Assembly (NCBI RefSeq): GCF_029223885.1
Contig: NZ_CP119409.1
Span: forward strand, 2,072,001 to 2,136,000
Direction: 5' to 3'
Source: Pararhizobium gei
Lineage (GTDB): Bacteria; Pseudomonadota; Alphaproteobacteria; Rhizobiales; Rhizobiaceae
Length of the DNA stretch: 64,000 bases
Part shown: piece after piece, positions 16,841 to 26,262 of the stretch
Numbering within the stretch: the stretch's first letter is position 1
Layout of the letters: each line of letters opens with the position of its first letter
Translations under genes and position numbers: made by a program
Notes under the pieces: generated by a model
The model's database searches: none
The model's input: only the letters and a program-made list of their open reading frames with translations
Told to the model about the DNA's origin: nothing

Positions 16841-17455
16841 TTAACTGAAGCCCCGGAGCATAGTCATGAACCGTGCCTGTTCGGCAGGCTCACTCTTGAA
16901 CACACCGGTAAAGGTGGTGGTCAGCGTTGTCGAGCCCTGCTTCTGAACGCCGCGCATGGCCATGCACATATGTTCTGCCTCGATCATAACGGCGACGCCC
17001 CGCGGTCTCAGCGTATCGTCGATCGACCTTGCGATCTGCGCCGTCATGGTTTCCTGCGTCTGAAGGCGCCGGCCGTAGATGTCCACGACACGGGCCAGCT
17101 TCGAAAGTCCGAGAACCTTGCCGTCGGGGAGATAGGCGATATGCGCCTTGCCGATGATCGGCACCATATGATGTTCGCAATGGGAGAAAAACGGGATATC
17201 CTTGACCAGCACCATGTCTTCGTAGCCGCCGACCTCTTCGAAGGTGCGGCCGAGTACGTCCTCGGCATCGAGATCATACCCGGAAAACAGCTCCTTGTAG
17301 GCCCTCGCGACGCGCGCCGGCGTGTCCAGCAAGCCCTCTCTCTGCGGGTCGTCGCCTGCCCAGCGCAAGAGAACGCGCACAGCGTCCTCGGCCTCTTTCT
17401 GGCTCGGACGTCCATCCGCGGGAAGGACTGGAAAATTCTTGACTACAGCGTCCAT
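16841..17455 (-). CDS. folE: GTP cyclohydrolase I
   Basis: The protein is 204 residues from the ATG at 17455 ([12 protein letters not shown]), preceded by GGGG; the frame is open to 17521 but those residues are atypical. It converts GTP to 7,8-dihydroneopterin triphosphate, the first step of folate synthesis. Zinc and catalytic residues lie in [20 protein letters not shown], followed by [21 protein letters not shown] and the late motif [12 protein letters not shown], whose Cys is the third zinc ligand. It is translated just ahead of hisI. Confidence 0.96.
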   Translation of the reverse strand: MDAVVKNFPVLPADGRPSQKEAEDAVRVLLRWAGDDPQREGLLDTPARVARAYKELFSGYDLDAEDVLGRTFEEVGGYEDMVLVKDIPFFSHCEHHMVPIIGKAHIAYLPDGKVLGLSKLARVVDIYGRRLQTQETMTAQIARSIDDTLRPRGVAVMIEAEHMCMAMRGVQKQGSTTLTTTFTGVFKSEPAEQARFMTMLRGFS

Positions 17456-17795
17456 AATGGCCCCTTGTACGAGACGGGTTACTTGACGTTTATCTTTATC
17501 GGACAACTCGCCACTGGCCATTCACCTGACGCTGTCAGGTCTGGTATCCGCCGGCGGGCTCCGGAGCTTTCAGATTTGCAGAGGTTAAGGGCTCTGGATC
17601 GTCCGGCACGGTTTCCCAAACAACAGGCGGCTTTTCGCTCTTGCGAACCTGCCGCCTGCACACGACATAGCATATAATACGCGACAAGACATCGGAAAGA
17701 GGCGCAGGTGGAGACAGTGTGTTTTTTTCCGGGATACGATAGAAAATCATGCGCGCATCCTTTGAAAACGCGCAAAATACATCGGGCCACAGGCA

Positions 17796-18245
17796 ATGAT
17801 GGACGAAATCTACAATAGCCGCATCCTCGAATTCGCCGGAAATATCCCCCGTGCCGGAAGACTTGACGATGCGGATGCGCAGGCCGCGGCCCATTCCAGA
17901 CTCTGCGGCTCCAAGGTGCGGATATACCTGAAAATGCAAGATGACGTGGTGACCGACTTTGCGCATGAGGTCAAAGCCTGCGCCCTGGGGCAGGCGTCGT
18001 CTTCCGTCATGGCGCAAAACATTGTTGGCGCGCATGCCGATGAAATCCGTAAGGCGCGTGAAGACATGCTCGCCATGCTGAAGGCGGACGGCGAGGGGCC
18101 TTCCGGCCGCTTTGAGGACATGCGGTTCCTGAAACCCGTCAAGGACTACAAGGCCCGCCATGCCTCGACCATGCTGACCTTCGACGCGGTGGTCGACGCG
18201 GTCAGCCAGATCGAGGCTGCCCGCCGCGTGAAAGCCGAAGCCTGA
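17796..18245 (+). CDS. NifU/IscU-like iron-sulfur scaffold homologue lacking third Cys
   Basis: The 149-residue protein aligns with the IscU/NifU N-terminal scaffold fold. The first two cluster Cys are present, in RLCGSKVRIYL (about residue 37) and VKACALGQASSSV (about 63). At the third position, where IscU/SufU have Cys, the sequence reads KARHASTMLTF, so no Cys is seen. Cluster assembly on it is therefore uncertain. The start is one of two consecutive ATG codons (17796 and 17799). It ends one nt before yidD, which points to co-transcription. Confidence 0.78.
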   Translation: MMDEIYNSRILEFAGNIPRAGRLDDADAQAAAHSRLCGSKVRIYLKMQDDVVTDFAHEVKACALGQASSSVMAQNIVGAHADEIRKAREDMLAMLKADGEGPSGRFEDMRFLKPVKDYKARHASTMLTFDAVVDAVSQIEAARRVKAEA

Positions 18246-18246
18246 A

Positions 18247-18603
18247 ATGTGCGACGAGCCCGGATGCCGGGGGCATGACAGTCAGGCCGCTACCTACACC
18301 GGCCGCAACTACGCCGGCCCCTTCCGCAAGACCCCCGGCCGCCTCTTCGGCATGGCCTTCATCCGGCTCTACCAGCTGACCCTCTCCGGCTTCATCGGCA
18401 ATTCCTGCCGCCACATCCCCACCTGTTCCGAATACGGCTATGAAGCCATCGCCCGCCACGGCCTCTGGCCCGGCGGCTGGATGGTACTGTTCCGGGTGAT
18501 GCGCTGCGGCCCGGGGGGCACGAGCGGGCTGGATCCGGTGCCGGACAGGCTTGGCGATGAGAAGCGGTGGTGGATGCCGTGGCGGTATTGGCGGGTGCGG
18601 TGA
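18247..18603 (+). CDS. yidD: Membrane protein insertion efficiency factor YidD
   Basis: The 118-residue protein has the YidD core: FIRLYQLTLSGFIGNSCRHIPTCSEYGYEA, cited here as the CRHIPTCSEY motif, then GGWMVLFRVMRCGPGG. YidD is a small inner-membrane-associated protein that assists YidC. The N-terminal extension (about 30 residues with two Cys) is typical of rhizobial forms. It directly follows the NifU-like gene with a one-nt gap. Confidence 0.93.
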   Translation: MCDEPGCRGHDSQAATYTGRNYAGPFRKTPGRLFGMAFIRLYQLTLSGFIGNSCRHIPTCSEYGYEAIARHGLWPGGWMVLFRVMRCGPGGTSGLDPVPDRLGDEKRWWMPWRYWRVR

Positions 18604-18710
18604 GGGTGGCCAACTGCCTTTCCGGGATAGCATTTCGGACAGTGGAGTTTACCGGGCGTTGAAAGCCACTCCGCGTTCAAGTGCGGCCATCGCACAAATT
18701 CATGCGACTG

Positions 18711-19613
18711 TCAGGGAGGGCTGTTGCCGTGCTGCGGGATTATGCCTGATAAGAAATGCGTTGAGCAAACTTGCTCGATGGCATCTTTTCTCCAGCATAG
18801 GCCCAACGCTGCCTCACCTTCTTTTTCCGGTATGCGCCCGCTATAAATTCCTATGAACTCCGTTGCTTCCGACCCAAAAATGTTCACATCATCTCGGTTC
18901 CAGAAGCCCGGTTCGGCAGGGTCTACGGGCTTGTAAGGATCTTTCGCGTCCCACATTCCACGATACCGTGCAAATACGGGAGAGCCTGACATGCCCTCAC
19001 GAGTATAGCCGTCTAGGAAGAACGCAGGGAGGCTCATTTCCCCGACCTCTACATTGTAGTGAGGTTCAGATGCAATGAATGTCGATTTCCAGATCGGAAG
19101 GCCAAATCCCGTATGAAGACCACGTGGATAGCCAATGACGAAGGCGAGTTCGCCTGGTAAGATTGGCACCCGGGCATCACTGATTAAGTTGACGCAAGTG
19201 TGCATGAACTCCGGCTCCCGGTCCGTTTTCGGATCTAGGATTGCGACAATGTCGCAACCCCTACCACCTAGCTGGGGATGCTCAAGCCACAAACGGTCAA
19301 GCTGCGCACTTGGATCGCCGTAAATTTGAATTTTCCGGCCAACTATCCCAAAGTTTCGAATCGTAGCCGTTGGAGGAGATAGCCATAAGGCGGTGTGGAC
19401 TTCGATCCACAGAGGCGTCCGCGCTTGTTTGTTTAAATTCCTTCCACTGAAGAATTCCCGGCCAGTTAAGTTGTGCCAGTTCGTCACTACGAAACGCTTC
19501 CCGTTGTGGAGATAATGGAAGGCCGTTCCTGTCGCAATCTGACCGCCATGGTCGTGTGTCGAAATCCTAAACGGGGCTTGAGAGTAAGTCGATCTTACTC
19601 CTCTTTCTGGCAT
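18711..19613 (-). CDS. Trypsin-like serine protease, isolated accessory gene
   Basis: The 300-residue protein has a chymotrypsin-fold catalytic triad in the right order: His in FVVTNWHNLTG (about residue 47), Asp in GRGCDIVAILD (about 120) and Ser in REGMSGSPVFARY (about 209). There is no signal peptide or PDZ domain, so it is predicted to be cytoplasmic and is not a DegP homologue. An AAGGAAGG box precedes the ATG. Its composition is less GC-rich than its neighbours and it is flanked by gaps of 107 and 264 nt between the core genes yidD and thrS, suggesting acquisition by transfer. Its target and role are unknown. Confidence 0.75.
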   Translation of the reverse strand: MPERGVRSTYSQAPFRISTHDHGGQIATGTAFHYLHNGKRFVVTNWHNLTGREFFSGRNLNKQARTPLWIEVHTALWLSPPTATIRNFGIVGRKIQIYGDPSAQLDRLWLEHPQLGGRGCDIVAILDPKTDREPEFMHTCVNLISDARVPILPGELAFVIGYPRGLHTGFGLPIWKSTFIASEPHYNVEVGEMSLPAFFLDGYTREGMSGSPVFARYRGMWDAKDPYKPVDPAEPGFWNRDDVNIFGSEATEFIGIYSGRIPEKEGEAALGLCWRKDAIEQVCSTHFLSGIIPQHGNSPP

Positions 19614-19877
19614 TCAAGTCCTTCCTTGGTAAGATATTTGATGAGGACCTTTACGTTATACCTTGAGCCTTTGGAAAAAGTTAGAAAAATCGAGCTGCTA
19701 CTCAGTATGCAATGCCAGCCTCATGCAATGCCCGCTTCGGACTGAAGGCTGTCATAACCCTCACCACCCCTTCCAATCCCCCCGATTTCCCATTATACCG
19801 CGCACCGCACGTGGCCGCCTGCCGGCCTTCCACCCATACCACCCGCATTCGTTGGCGGGACTGGATAGGAGAATTTT

Positions 19878-21866
19878 ATGTCTGATGCCGTTTCCCTTAC
19901 ATTTCCAGATGGTTCAGTCCGCGAATATGCTGCGGGCGCGACGGGGCGTGATGTTGCCGAATCGATTTCCAAATCGCTGGCGAAGAAGGCCATTGCGATT
20001 GCGCTGGATGGCGAATTGCGCGACCTGTCCGATCCGGTTGTTTCCGGCAGGCTCGAGATCGTCACCCGCGAGGATGCGCGTGCGCTGGAACTGATCCGCC
20101 ACGACACGGCCCATGTGATGGCCGAGGCCGTGCAGGAATTGTGGCCGGGCGCGCAGGTGACCATCGGTCCGGTGATCGAGAACGGTTTCTACTACGATTT
20201 TGCCAAGAACGAACCCTTCACGCCCGACGATCTGCCGAAGATCGAAAAGCGGATGAAGGAGATCATCCAGCGCAACAGGCCCTTTACCAAGGAAGTCTGG
20301 TCGCGCGACAAGGCGCGCCAGGTGTTTGCCGACAAGGGCGAGAATTACAAGGTCGAACTGGTCGATGCGATTTCGGCCGATCAGGATCTGAAAATCTACT
20401 ATCAGGGCGACTGGTTCGATCTCTGCCGCGGGCCGCATATGGCCTCCACCGGCCAGATCGGCAATGCCTTCAAGCTGATGCGGGTGGCCGGCGCCTATTG
20501 GCGTGGCGACAGCAACAATCCGATGCTGACGCGCATCTACGGCACGGCCTGGCGCACGCAGGAAGAGCTGGACCAGTATCTGCACATTCTGGCCGAGGCC
20601 GAAAAGCGCGACCATCGCCGTCTCGGACGCGAGATGGACCTGTTCCATTTCCAGGAGGAGGGCCCCGGCGTCGTCTTCTGGCACGGCAAGGGCTGGCGCG
20701 TCTTCCAGACGCTGGTCGCCTACATGCGGCGTCGTCTGGCCGGCACATACCAGGAGGTCAACGCGCCGCAGGTGCTCGACAAGGGCCTTTGGGAAACCTC
20801 CGGCCACTGGGGCTGGTACCGCGACAACATGTTCAAGGTGACGGTCGCCGGCGACGAGACGGACGATGAGCGCGTCTTTGCCCTGAAGCCGATGAACTGC
20901 CCCGGCCATATCCAGATCTTCAAGCATGGCCTGAAATCCTATCGCGAACTGCCGGTTCGCCTGGCCGAGTTCGGCAATGTCCACCGCTACGAACCCTCCG
21001 GCGCGCTGCACGGTCTGATGCGTGTGCGGGGGTTCACGCAGGACGACGCGCATGTGTTCTGCACGGATGAACAGATGGCAACTGAGTGCCTGCGCATCAA
21101 CGACCTGATCCTGTCGGTCTATCAGGATTTCGGGTTCAAGGACGTCGTCGTCAAGCTGTCGACCCGCCCGGAAAAGCGCGTCGGTAACGATGCGCTCTGG
21201 GATCGCGCCGAAAGCGTCATGATGGATGTGCTGAAGACGATCGAGGAACAGTCGGAAGGCCGCATCAAGACCGGCATCCTGCCGGGTGAGGGCGCTTTCT
21301 ACGGACCGAAATTCGAATACACCCTGAAGGACGCCATCGGCCGCGAATGGCAGTGCGGCACGACGCAGGTCGATTTCAACCTGCCGGAACGGTTTGGCGC
21401 CTTCTATATCGATAGCAATTCCGAAAAGACGCAGCCGGTGATGATCCACCGCGCCATCTGCGGCTCGATGGAACGCTTCCTCGGCATCCTGATCGAGAAT
21501 TTCGCCGGCCATATGCCGCTGTGGATCTCGCCGCTGCAGGTGGTGGTCGCCACTATCACGTCGGAAGCCGACGATTATGGGCGCGAGGTTGCCGAACTTT
21601 TGCGTGATGCCGGGCTTGAGGTCGAGACCGACTTCCGCAACGAGAAGATCAACTACAAGGTCCGGGAACATTCGGTCACCAAGGTGCCGGTCATCATCGT
21701 CTGCGGCATGCGCGAGGCGGAGGAGCGCACGGTCAATATCCGCCGCCTGGGTTCGCAGGCGCAAACGCCGATGACATTGGACGATGCGATTGCCTCGCTG
21801 GTTTCGGAAGCAACGCCGCCGGATGTCAAGCGCAAGCTGGCCCAGCGAAAAAAGGTTGCGGCCTGA
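19878..21866 (+). CDS. thrS: Threonyl-tRNA synthetase
   Basis: The 662-residue class II synthetase has an N-terminal TGS domain (about 1-64), the editing/SAD domain with [12 protein letters not shown], then the catalytic core with [13 protein letters not shown] (motif 1 region), [20 protein letters not shown] (motif 2) and [17 protein letters not shown] (motif 3). The C-terminal anticodon-binding domain begins at about 560. It charges tRNA-Thr. A GGATAGGAG box precedes the ATG. No T-box leader is seen upstream. Its full length matches the family. Confidence 0.97.
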   Translation: MSDAVSLTFPDGSVREYAAGATGRDVAESISKSLAKKAIAIALDGELRDLSDPVVSGRLEIVTREDARALELIRHDTAHVMAEAVQELWPGAQVTIGPVIENGFYYDFAKNEPFTPDDLPKIEKRMKEIIQRNRPFTKEVWSRDKARQVFADKGENYKVELVDAISADQDLKIYYQGDWFDLCRGPHMASTGQIGNAFKLMRVAGAYWRGDSNNPMLTRIYGTAWRTQEELDQYLHILAEAEKRDHRRLGREMDLFHFQEEGPGVVFWHGKGWRVFQTLVAYMRRRLAGTYQEVNAPQVLDKGLWETSGHWGWYRDNMFKVTVAGDETDDERVFALKPMNCPGHIQIFKHGLKSYRELPVRLAEFGNVHRYEPSGALHGLMRVRGFTQDDAHVFCTDEQMATECLRINDLILSVYQDFGFKDVVVKLSTRPEKRVGNDALWDRAESVMMDVLKTIEEQSEGRIKTGILPGEGAFYGPKFEYTLKDAIGREWQCGTTQVDFNLPERFGAFYIDSNSEKTQPVMIHRAICGSMERFLGILIENFAGHMPLWISPLQVVVATITSEADDYGREVAELLRDAGLEVETDFRNEKINYKVREHSVTKVPVIIVCGMREAEERTVNIRRLGSQAQTPMTLDDAIASLVSEATPPDVKRKLAQRKKVAA

Positions 21867-21873
21867 CTTTGTG

Positions 21874-21899
21874 ACGCAAGGGGAATAGTCTCCTTGCGT
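21874..21899. terminator. Hairpin between convergent thrS and exported-protein genes
   Basis: ACGCAAGG (21874-21881) pairs with CCTTGCGT (21892-21899) around a ten-base loop that can pair further. There is no T tract on either side, so the terminator role is weakly supported; its place between two convergent genes favours it. Confidence 0.4.
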
Positions 21900-21923
21900 G
21901 ACACTTCGCGGCGATGGCGCTCG

Positions 21924-22928
21924 TCAGTCCTGAGCGTCCACCGCACCGCTGGCCGAAGCCTGCGATCCCGCGTCGTTCAGAAGAACCTCGACATCGGCAT
22001 TGACGCCTGCCGTGACGGTAAAGTCACGCTGGAAAATTCTCTCCTTGTTGCGGGCAATCGCGGTGTAGCCGCCTTCCGCCAGAACCAGCGTCGGAAACGC
22101 CCCGACGCTTTCGCTGACGACGTCGCCGGATGAGGTGAGGATCGACCACGCCGTATCGGCAATAGCCTCGCCACCCGGTTCTGAGACGAGCTTCAACGTC
22201 AGTTTGGCGGCACGGTGCTGGATTGTCGCCTCCGTCAATTTGCCGGCTTCAACCTGGATATCAGCACGGATGACGGCATTGACGGAGCCGTAGTTGGAGA
22301 CGACATGGTATGTGCCGGTGTTCAGCCGGACCACGGTGTTCGGCTTGACATCGGCCATGACCAGCGCCCGCTCGCCGTCTTCCTTCTCGTCGGCGGAAAA
22401 GATCGAGAAACTCAGTTCCCCCGGCGGAATGCGCATGTCGCTTCCGGAGACCGCGTTCAACATGACACCGCCTGCGTCGAGAACGAGAACCTGCTTTTGG
22501 GCAGGCTCGCCTTCGGTAATCTTGATCTTGCGCGTCGCACCGGCCCGTCCGAAGGCGACGTTGACGAAATATTCGCCGGGTACCAGCTGAAACTCGGTCG
22601 ATCCTCCCTCCGATGTCGCGAGAAGCGGCAGTTTTCCATCGGAGGCGGGAATGGGGCTGAAAACCCGCCATCTCAACCCTTGCTCGACCGGATTTCCCTT
22701 CTCGGTCAGAACCGCCTCGAGGCGGATATCCTTTGCCGTAACCCCCGCGGTTGCCGATTCCGGCGTTATGGGATTGAAACTGTTAAGCTTCTGCGTCTTC
22801 TGCGGCGCGCCAAGCGATGGAAAGCTTTTGAAGGGATCATCCGCTTGCTGCGCGTGCAGCAGAGAACTGGATAGTCCCTGCAATGCGAGCGTCGACAGGA
22901 AAAGGAGACGGCTGGCTGTGATGACCAT
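21924..22928 (-). CDS. Exported protein with three repeated beta-sandwich-like modules
   Basis: The 334-residue protein has a signal peptide (about 1-26, ending LLHA-QQ). The rest reads as three modules of about 80-90 residues (about 68-150, 151-240 and 241-318). Each opens with a W/F-x-V/I-F/L strand and has the loop V-P-GEY-F (118), NTGTYHV (204) and AEGGYTA (285). Spacing and motif resemble carboxypeptidase-regulatory-like or Ig-like folds. It is probably periplasmic. No function is known to me. It is convergent with thrS. Confidence 0.65.
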   Translation of the reverse strand: MVITASRLLFLSTLALQGLSSSLLHAQQADDPFKSFPSLGAPQKTQKLNSFNPITPESATAGVTAKDIRLEAVLTEKGNPVEQGLRWRVFSPIPASDGKLPLLATSEGGSTEFQLVPGEYFVNVAFGRAGATRKIKITEGEPAQKQVLVLDAGGVMLNAVSGSDMRIPPGELSFSIFSADEKEDGERALVMADVKPNTVVRLNTGTYHVVSNYGSVNAVIRADIQVEAGKLTEATIQHRAAKLTLKLVSEPGGEAIADTAWSILTSSGDVVSESVGAFPTLVLAEGGYTAIARNKERIFQRDFTVTAGVNADVEVLLNDAGSQASASGAVDAQD

Positions 22929-23038
22929 GAAGCAGTTGACTTCCTGAATGTGTCACTCCACTTGAGGCGCGGATACGGCAATTTCGTGGCCGATCGGCAT
23001 CCCGGGGTGCGATGGCAAACTAGTGGAAACGAAAGACA

Positions 23039-23623
23039 ATGAAAACAGAATTCAGCCTGCGAGATTATCTGGCAACCCGGCGCTCGATCCCCGCCTTTCA
23101 GATGACCGGTCCTGGGCCGCATGCTGGCGAGATCGAAGACATGCTGCGGCTTGCATCCCGTGTTCCGGACCATGGCAAGCTGGCGCCCTGGCGCTTTATC
23201 GTTTACCGGGGCGAGGAGCGTGCCCGCATCAGCGCCAAGTTGGCAAAGCTTGCACTGGCCGCCAAGCCGGATCTTTCGGACGAAATGATCAAGGTGGAAA
23301 ACACGCGCCTGACCCGCGCGCCCGTCGTGGTTGCGGTTGTCAGCAAGGCTGCTCCGCATTTCAAGGTTCCGGAATGGGAGCAGGTAATGTCGGCAGGCGC
23401 CGTCTGCCTCAATCTTCTGATGGCGGCCAATGCCTATGGCTTCGCGTCCAACTGGCTGACGGAATGGTACGCATTCGACGAAAGCGCCTACCCGCTGCTG
23501 GGCGTCCAGCCCGGTGAAAAAATAGCCGGCTTTATCCATATCGGTACCCCGCAAGTGCCGCCGACGGATCGGCCCCGGCCGGAGCTCCAGGATATCGTCA
23601 CCTGGATCGGTGAGGGCGCCTGA
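23039..23623 (+). CDS. Nitroreductase family protein
   Basis: The 194-residue FMN-dependent oxidoreductase has the family N-terminus [16 protein letters not shown], the substrate-side motif [20 protein letters not shown] (YdjA-like RAxxAPDHGxLxPWRF) and the FMN-contact region [18 protein letters not shown]. It ends with the flavin-binding [10 protein letters not shown]. It overlaps the start of the flavin-reductase-like gene by one nt, so the two are translationally coupled. The true substrate is not known. Confidence 0.88.
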   Translation: MKTEFSLRDYLATRRSIPAFQMTGPGPHAGEIEDMLRLASRVPDHGKLAPWRFIVYRGEERARISAKLAKLALAAKPDLSDEMIKVENTRLTRAPVVVAVVSKAAPHFKVPEWEQVMSAGAVCLNLLMAANAYGFASNWLTEWYAFDESAYPLLGVQPGEKIAGFIHIGTPQVPPTDRPRPELQDIVTWIGEGA

Positions 23624-24225
23624 TGTTCTACGAGACGACAAGCAATGCCCACGGGCTCGCCCATGATCCGTTCAAGGCCATCGTTTCGCCGCGGCCGATC
23701 GGCTGGATCGGAACACAGGCAGGGAACGGAACCCTGAATCTTGCGCCCTATTCCTTCTTCAACGCGATCAGCGACAAGCCGAAGCTGATGATGTTTTCGT
23801 CGTCAGGGCGAAAGGATTCGGTGCGCAACATCGAAGAGACCGGTGAATTCACGGCCAATTTCGTCAGCCACGATCTGAAGGACGCCATGAACGCCACTTC
23901 TGCGCCGGTGCCGCATGGCGAGAGCGAATTCGATCTTGCCGGGCTGACCCCCGTGGCCGGACGGCTGGTGAGGGCACCCTTCGTCGCCGAGGCCTATGCC
24001 GTGCTGGAATGCCGGCAAACCGAGATGTTTCGTCCGAAAGGGCTGGATGGTGAGCTGTCCGAAAACTACGTGGTGATCGGTCAGGTCGTGGGCATCCATA
24101 TCCGCGAGGAAGCGATCCGTGCCGGACGCTTCGATATGGCGAAAGTCAGGCCGATCGCCCGTCTCGGCTATTTGGATTATTGCGATGGCGGCGATGTCTT
24201 CGAAATGACCCGGCCGCGGCGGTAA
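23623..24225 (+). CDS. Flavin reductase-like (FMN-binding split barrel) protein
   Basis: This 200-residue protein of the flavin reductase-like split-barrel family has the signature KAIVSPRPIGWIGT followed by LNLAPYSFFNAISD and SGRKDSVRNIEETGEF. Such proteins bind FMN and pass electrons to partner monooxygenases or work alone. Its TGATG overlap with the upstream nitroreductase suggests a joint role in flavin redox chemistry, which is inference. The C-terminus IARLGYLDYCDGGDVFEM is typical of the group. Confidence 0.88.
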   Translation: MFYETTSNAHGLAHDPFKAIVSPRPIGWIGTQAGNGTLNLAPYSFFNAISDKPKLMMFSSSGRKDSVRNIEETGEFTANFVSHDLKDAMNATSAPVPHGESEFDLAGLTPVAGRLVRAPFVAEAYAVLECRQTEMFRPKGLDGELSENYVVIGQVVGIHIREEAIRAGRFDMAKVRPIARLGYLDYCDGGDVFEMTRPRR

Positions 24226-24228
24226 AGG

Positions 24229-24936
24229 TCAGCCGGCTGCAAGCATCGAGAGCTGAGCTGCATCCCGGACGATGAAGTTCGAGAAGCCGTCGGCCCGGCT
24301 CGCCGCCTGCGCTGTCTGAAGCGCGTCGACCGTTGCAAGGTCTTCGCCCAGAATCTCGTAACACGCAACACCGGCGTCAGCTGCGCGAAGGATCACGGTG
24401 GCGCGGGCGAACAACAAGGGCGCGCCCGGTCTACCTGCGGCGTCATTGTGCATGTCGCTGGCTGTGGTTTGCGCAAGCGCGCGGGCATCGAGAATAATGC
24501 CCTCCAGCCGGCGGGACAGATTGCGCAGCGACGATGGGGCGAGGAAAAAGGATGGCGTTTCGCCTGTTTCCGCGAGAATGCCCAGCGATCCCTCGATGGT
24601 TCCGCTCTCAACTTCCCCCACGCGCAGCATCACGTCCAGCTTCTGGATATCGGCGCCGCCTCCGCAACCGGCAAGGACAAAACCAGCCGGACGCAGCCCC
24701 GCCATCCGCGTCAACCAATCCTGAAACGGCGCATCATCGCCGAGCCGAACACGCAGATAGGTCGCAACGCCAAGGGTTTTGCGGCGAAGCAGTATATTCC
24801 GGACAGCGTCGTGGTCGGCAAAAGACTGCGGGCTCCCGACATCCAGAATCACGGGCGAGGCGGGGCCGTCTGTGCCAAAATGCTCCGGCGGCACGATGAG
24901 CATCGGCAATAGGCTTTTGCACTGGTTAAGAGACAT
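24229..24936 (-). CDS. HpcH/HpaI aldolase / citrate-lyase-beta-like protein
   Basis: The 235-residue protein shows the outline of the CitE/HpcH TIM barrel: an opening strand MLIVPPEHF, SPVILDVGSP, YLRVRLGDD and GFVLAGCGGGADIQKLDVML. The usual acidic metal ligand in the LEDAV strand is replaced (ILDVGSP keeps only one Asp), so activity is uncertain. It is divergent from the DUF2336 gene. The assignment is based on remote similarity; a plain hypothetical is the alternative. Confidence 0.55.
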   Translation of the reverse strand: MSLNQCKSLLPMLIVPPEHFGTDGPASPVILDVGSPQSFADHDAVRNILLRRKTLGVATYLRVRLGDDAPFQDWLTRMAGLRPAGFVLAGCGGGADIQKLDVMLRVGEVESGTIEGSLGILAETGETPSFFLAPSSLRNLSRRLEGIILDARALAQTTASDMHNDAAGRPGAPLLFARATVILRAADAGVACYEILGEDLATVDALQTAQAASRADGFSNFIVRDAAQLSMLAAG

Positions 24937-25014
24937 GGTGAACCAATCTTAAACCTTTGATCGCTAAAGTAACTGGCACCGTCATGAGTGTGGTTGGTGT
25001 GTAGTGGGGCGTCG

Positions 25015-26151
25015 GTGATCATTCAAGCATTTCTTCGGTGGGTCGAAACCGCAAAGACAAGCGACCGGGCAAGGGCCGCCGCAGCTCTGGGCAAGGCTTA
25101 TGTCACGGCGCGGATGAGTGTCCTCGACCGCCATGCCGCCGAAATGGCGATGACCTTCCTGCTTGACGATCCATCGCCGAAAGTTCGGCTGGCTCTGGCC
25201 GAAACGCTTGTCGATTCCGATAGCGTGCCGCGCTCCATCATCCTGTCTCTGGCCGAGGATCAGCCGGAAACCGCCTTTGCCGTCATTTCCCGTTCGCCGG
25301 TTCTGAACGATGCGGACCTGATCGACCTCGCGGCAAGAGGGACGCCGGAGACGCGGGCTGTAATTGCTGCGCGTTGCTCCATATCGCCTCCGCTCGCAGC
25401 GGCGATCGCCGAGATCGGGGGCGAGGAGGAGGTGCTTATTCTGCTCGAGAATCCAGAGGCGCACTTTTCGCTCCGGACGCTGAAGCGCCTGAGCGAGCGG
25501 CTCGGTCATCTCTGGTCGGTTCGAAATCAGCTTCTGGAACGGAACGACCTGCCTGCCGATGCCCGTCATGTCCTGATGGAAAAGGTGGGAGCAGCGCTTG
25601 CCGGGGCAAGCCTCATACAGGCAGCAATCGGCGAACGCCGGGTCGATCGCATCACGCGCGAAGCCTGTGACAGGGCGGCCGTTGGCATGGCTGGCGCCGT
25701 GCAGGCGGATGAACTTTCGAGACTCGTCGAGCATCTGCGTGAAAACGCGCGTCTGAACCCTGCCTTTCTGCTGCATGCCCTGTGTTCTGGCAAAATTGAT
25801 TTCTTCGCTGCGGCCATCGTCAATCTTTCCGGCCTGACCGAGAAACGGGTTCGTTCGATCCTCTCCGACGGCCGCCTGCCTGCAATCCGAGCGCTGTTTG
25901 AAAGTGCCGGGCTCGGCCGCGACATCAGCATGGTCTTTGCGGATGCGACCCTTATCTGGCGGAGAGAGAATAGATCGGTCGCGATTGGAATGACGGAAAC
26001 CATTTCGTCCGCGCTGCTTTCCCGCTTGCGCGGCAAAAGCACTCCGGAGGCATCCAATGGGCTAGCCGGCATTCTCGAAAAACTGTCGATTGCGGAGCAG
26101 CGGCAGACGGCGCGGGACTACGCTCTCGCTGCCGCGAGGGAAGCCGCCTGA
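25015..26151 (+). CDS. DUF2336 domain protein
   Basis: The protein is 378 residues from a GTG at 25015, five nt after GGGG; homologues begin MI(V)QAFLRW, which supports this start over the GTG at 24988. It is almost all alpha-helical, in HEAT-like pairs: RARAAAALGKAY, PSPKVRLALAETLVDSD, TPETRAVIAARCSIS. DUF2336 proteins are common in alphaproteobacteria and some regulate motility or the general stress response by unknown means. No membrane segment is present. Confidence 0.8.
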   Translation: MIIQAFLRWVETAKTSDRARAAAALGKAYVTARMSVLDRHAAEMAMTFLLDDPSPKVRLALAETLVDSDSVPRSIILSLAEDQPETAFAVISRSPVLNDADLIDLAARGTPETRAVIAARCSISPPLAAAIAEIGGEEEVLILLENPEAHFSLRTLKRLSERLGHLWSVRNQLLERNDLPADARHVLMEKVGAALAGASLIQAAIGERRVDRITREACDRAAVGMAGAVQADELSRLVEHLRENARLNPAFLLHALCSGKIDFFAAAIVNLSGLTEKRVRSILSDGRLPAIRALFESAGLGRDISMVFADATLIWRRENRSVAIGMTETISSALLSRLRGKSTPEASNGLAGILEKLSIAEQRQTARDYALAAAREAA

Positions 26152-26262
26152 TAGAATGACGACTATTGGAATGCGGCATAAAAATCATTTGAGAACAGAC
26201 GGTTGCGGAGCAATGTTCGACTATTAACAAAGGACCTTGAATCGATTTCCTAGCAACGGGAT

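Noticed and set aside
19614..19877. T-box or other riboswitch upstream of thrS
   Set aside because: No conserved T-box stem or antiterminator was seen, and T-boxes are not expected in this bacterial group.
19914..21764. 616-codon minus-strand ORF across thrS
   Set aside because: It is antisense to a complete, well-conserved ThrS. Long antisense frames are common in GC-rich genes because of codon bias; no protein motif is seen.
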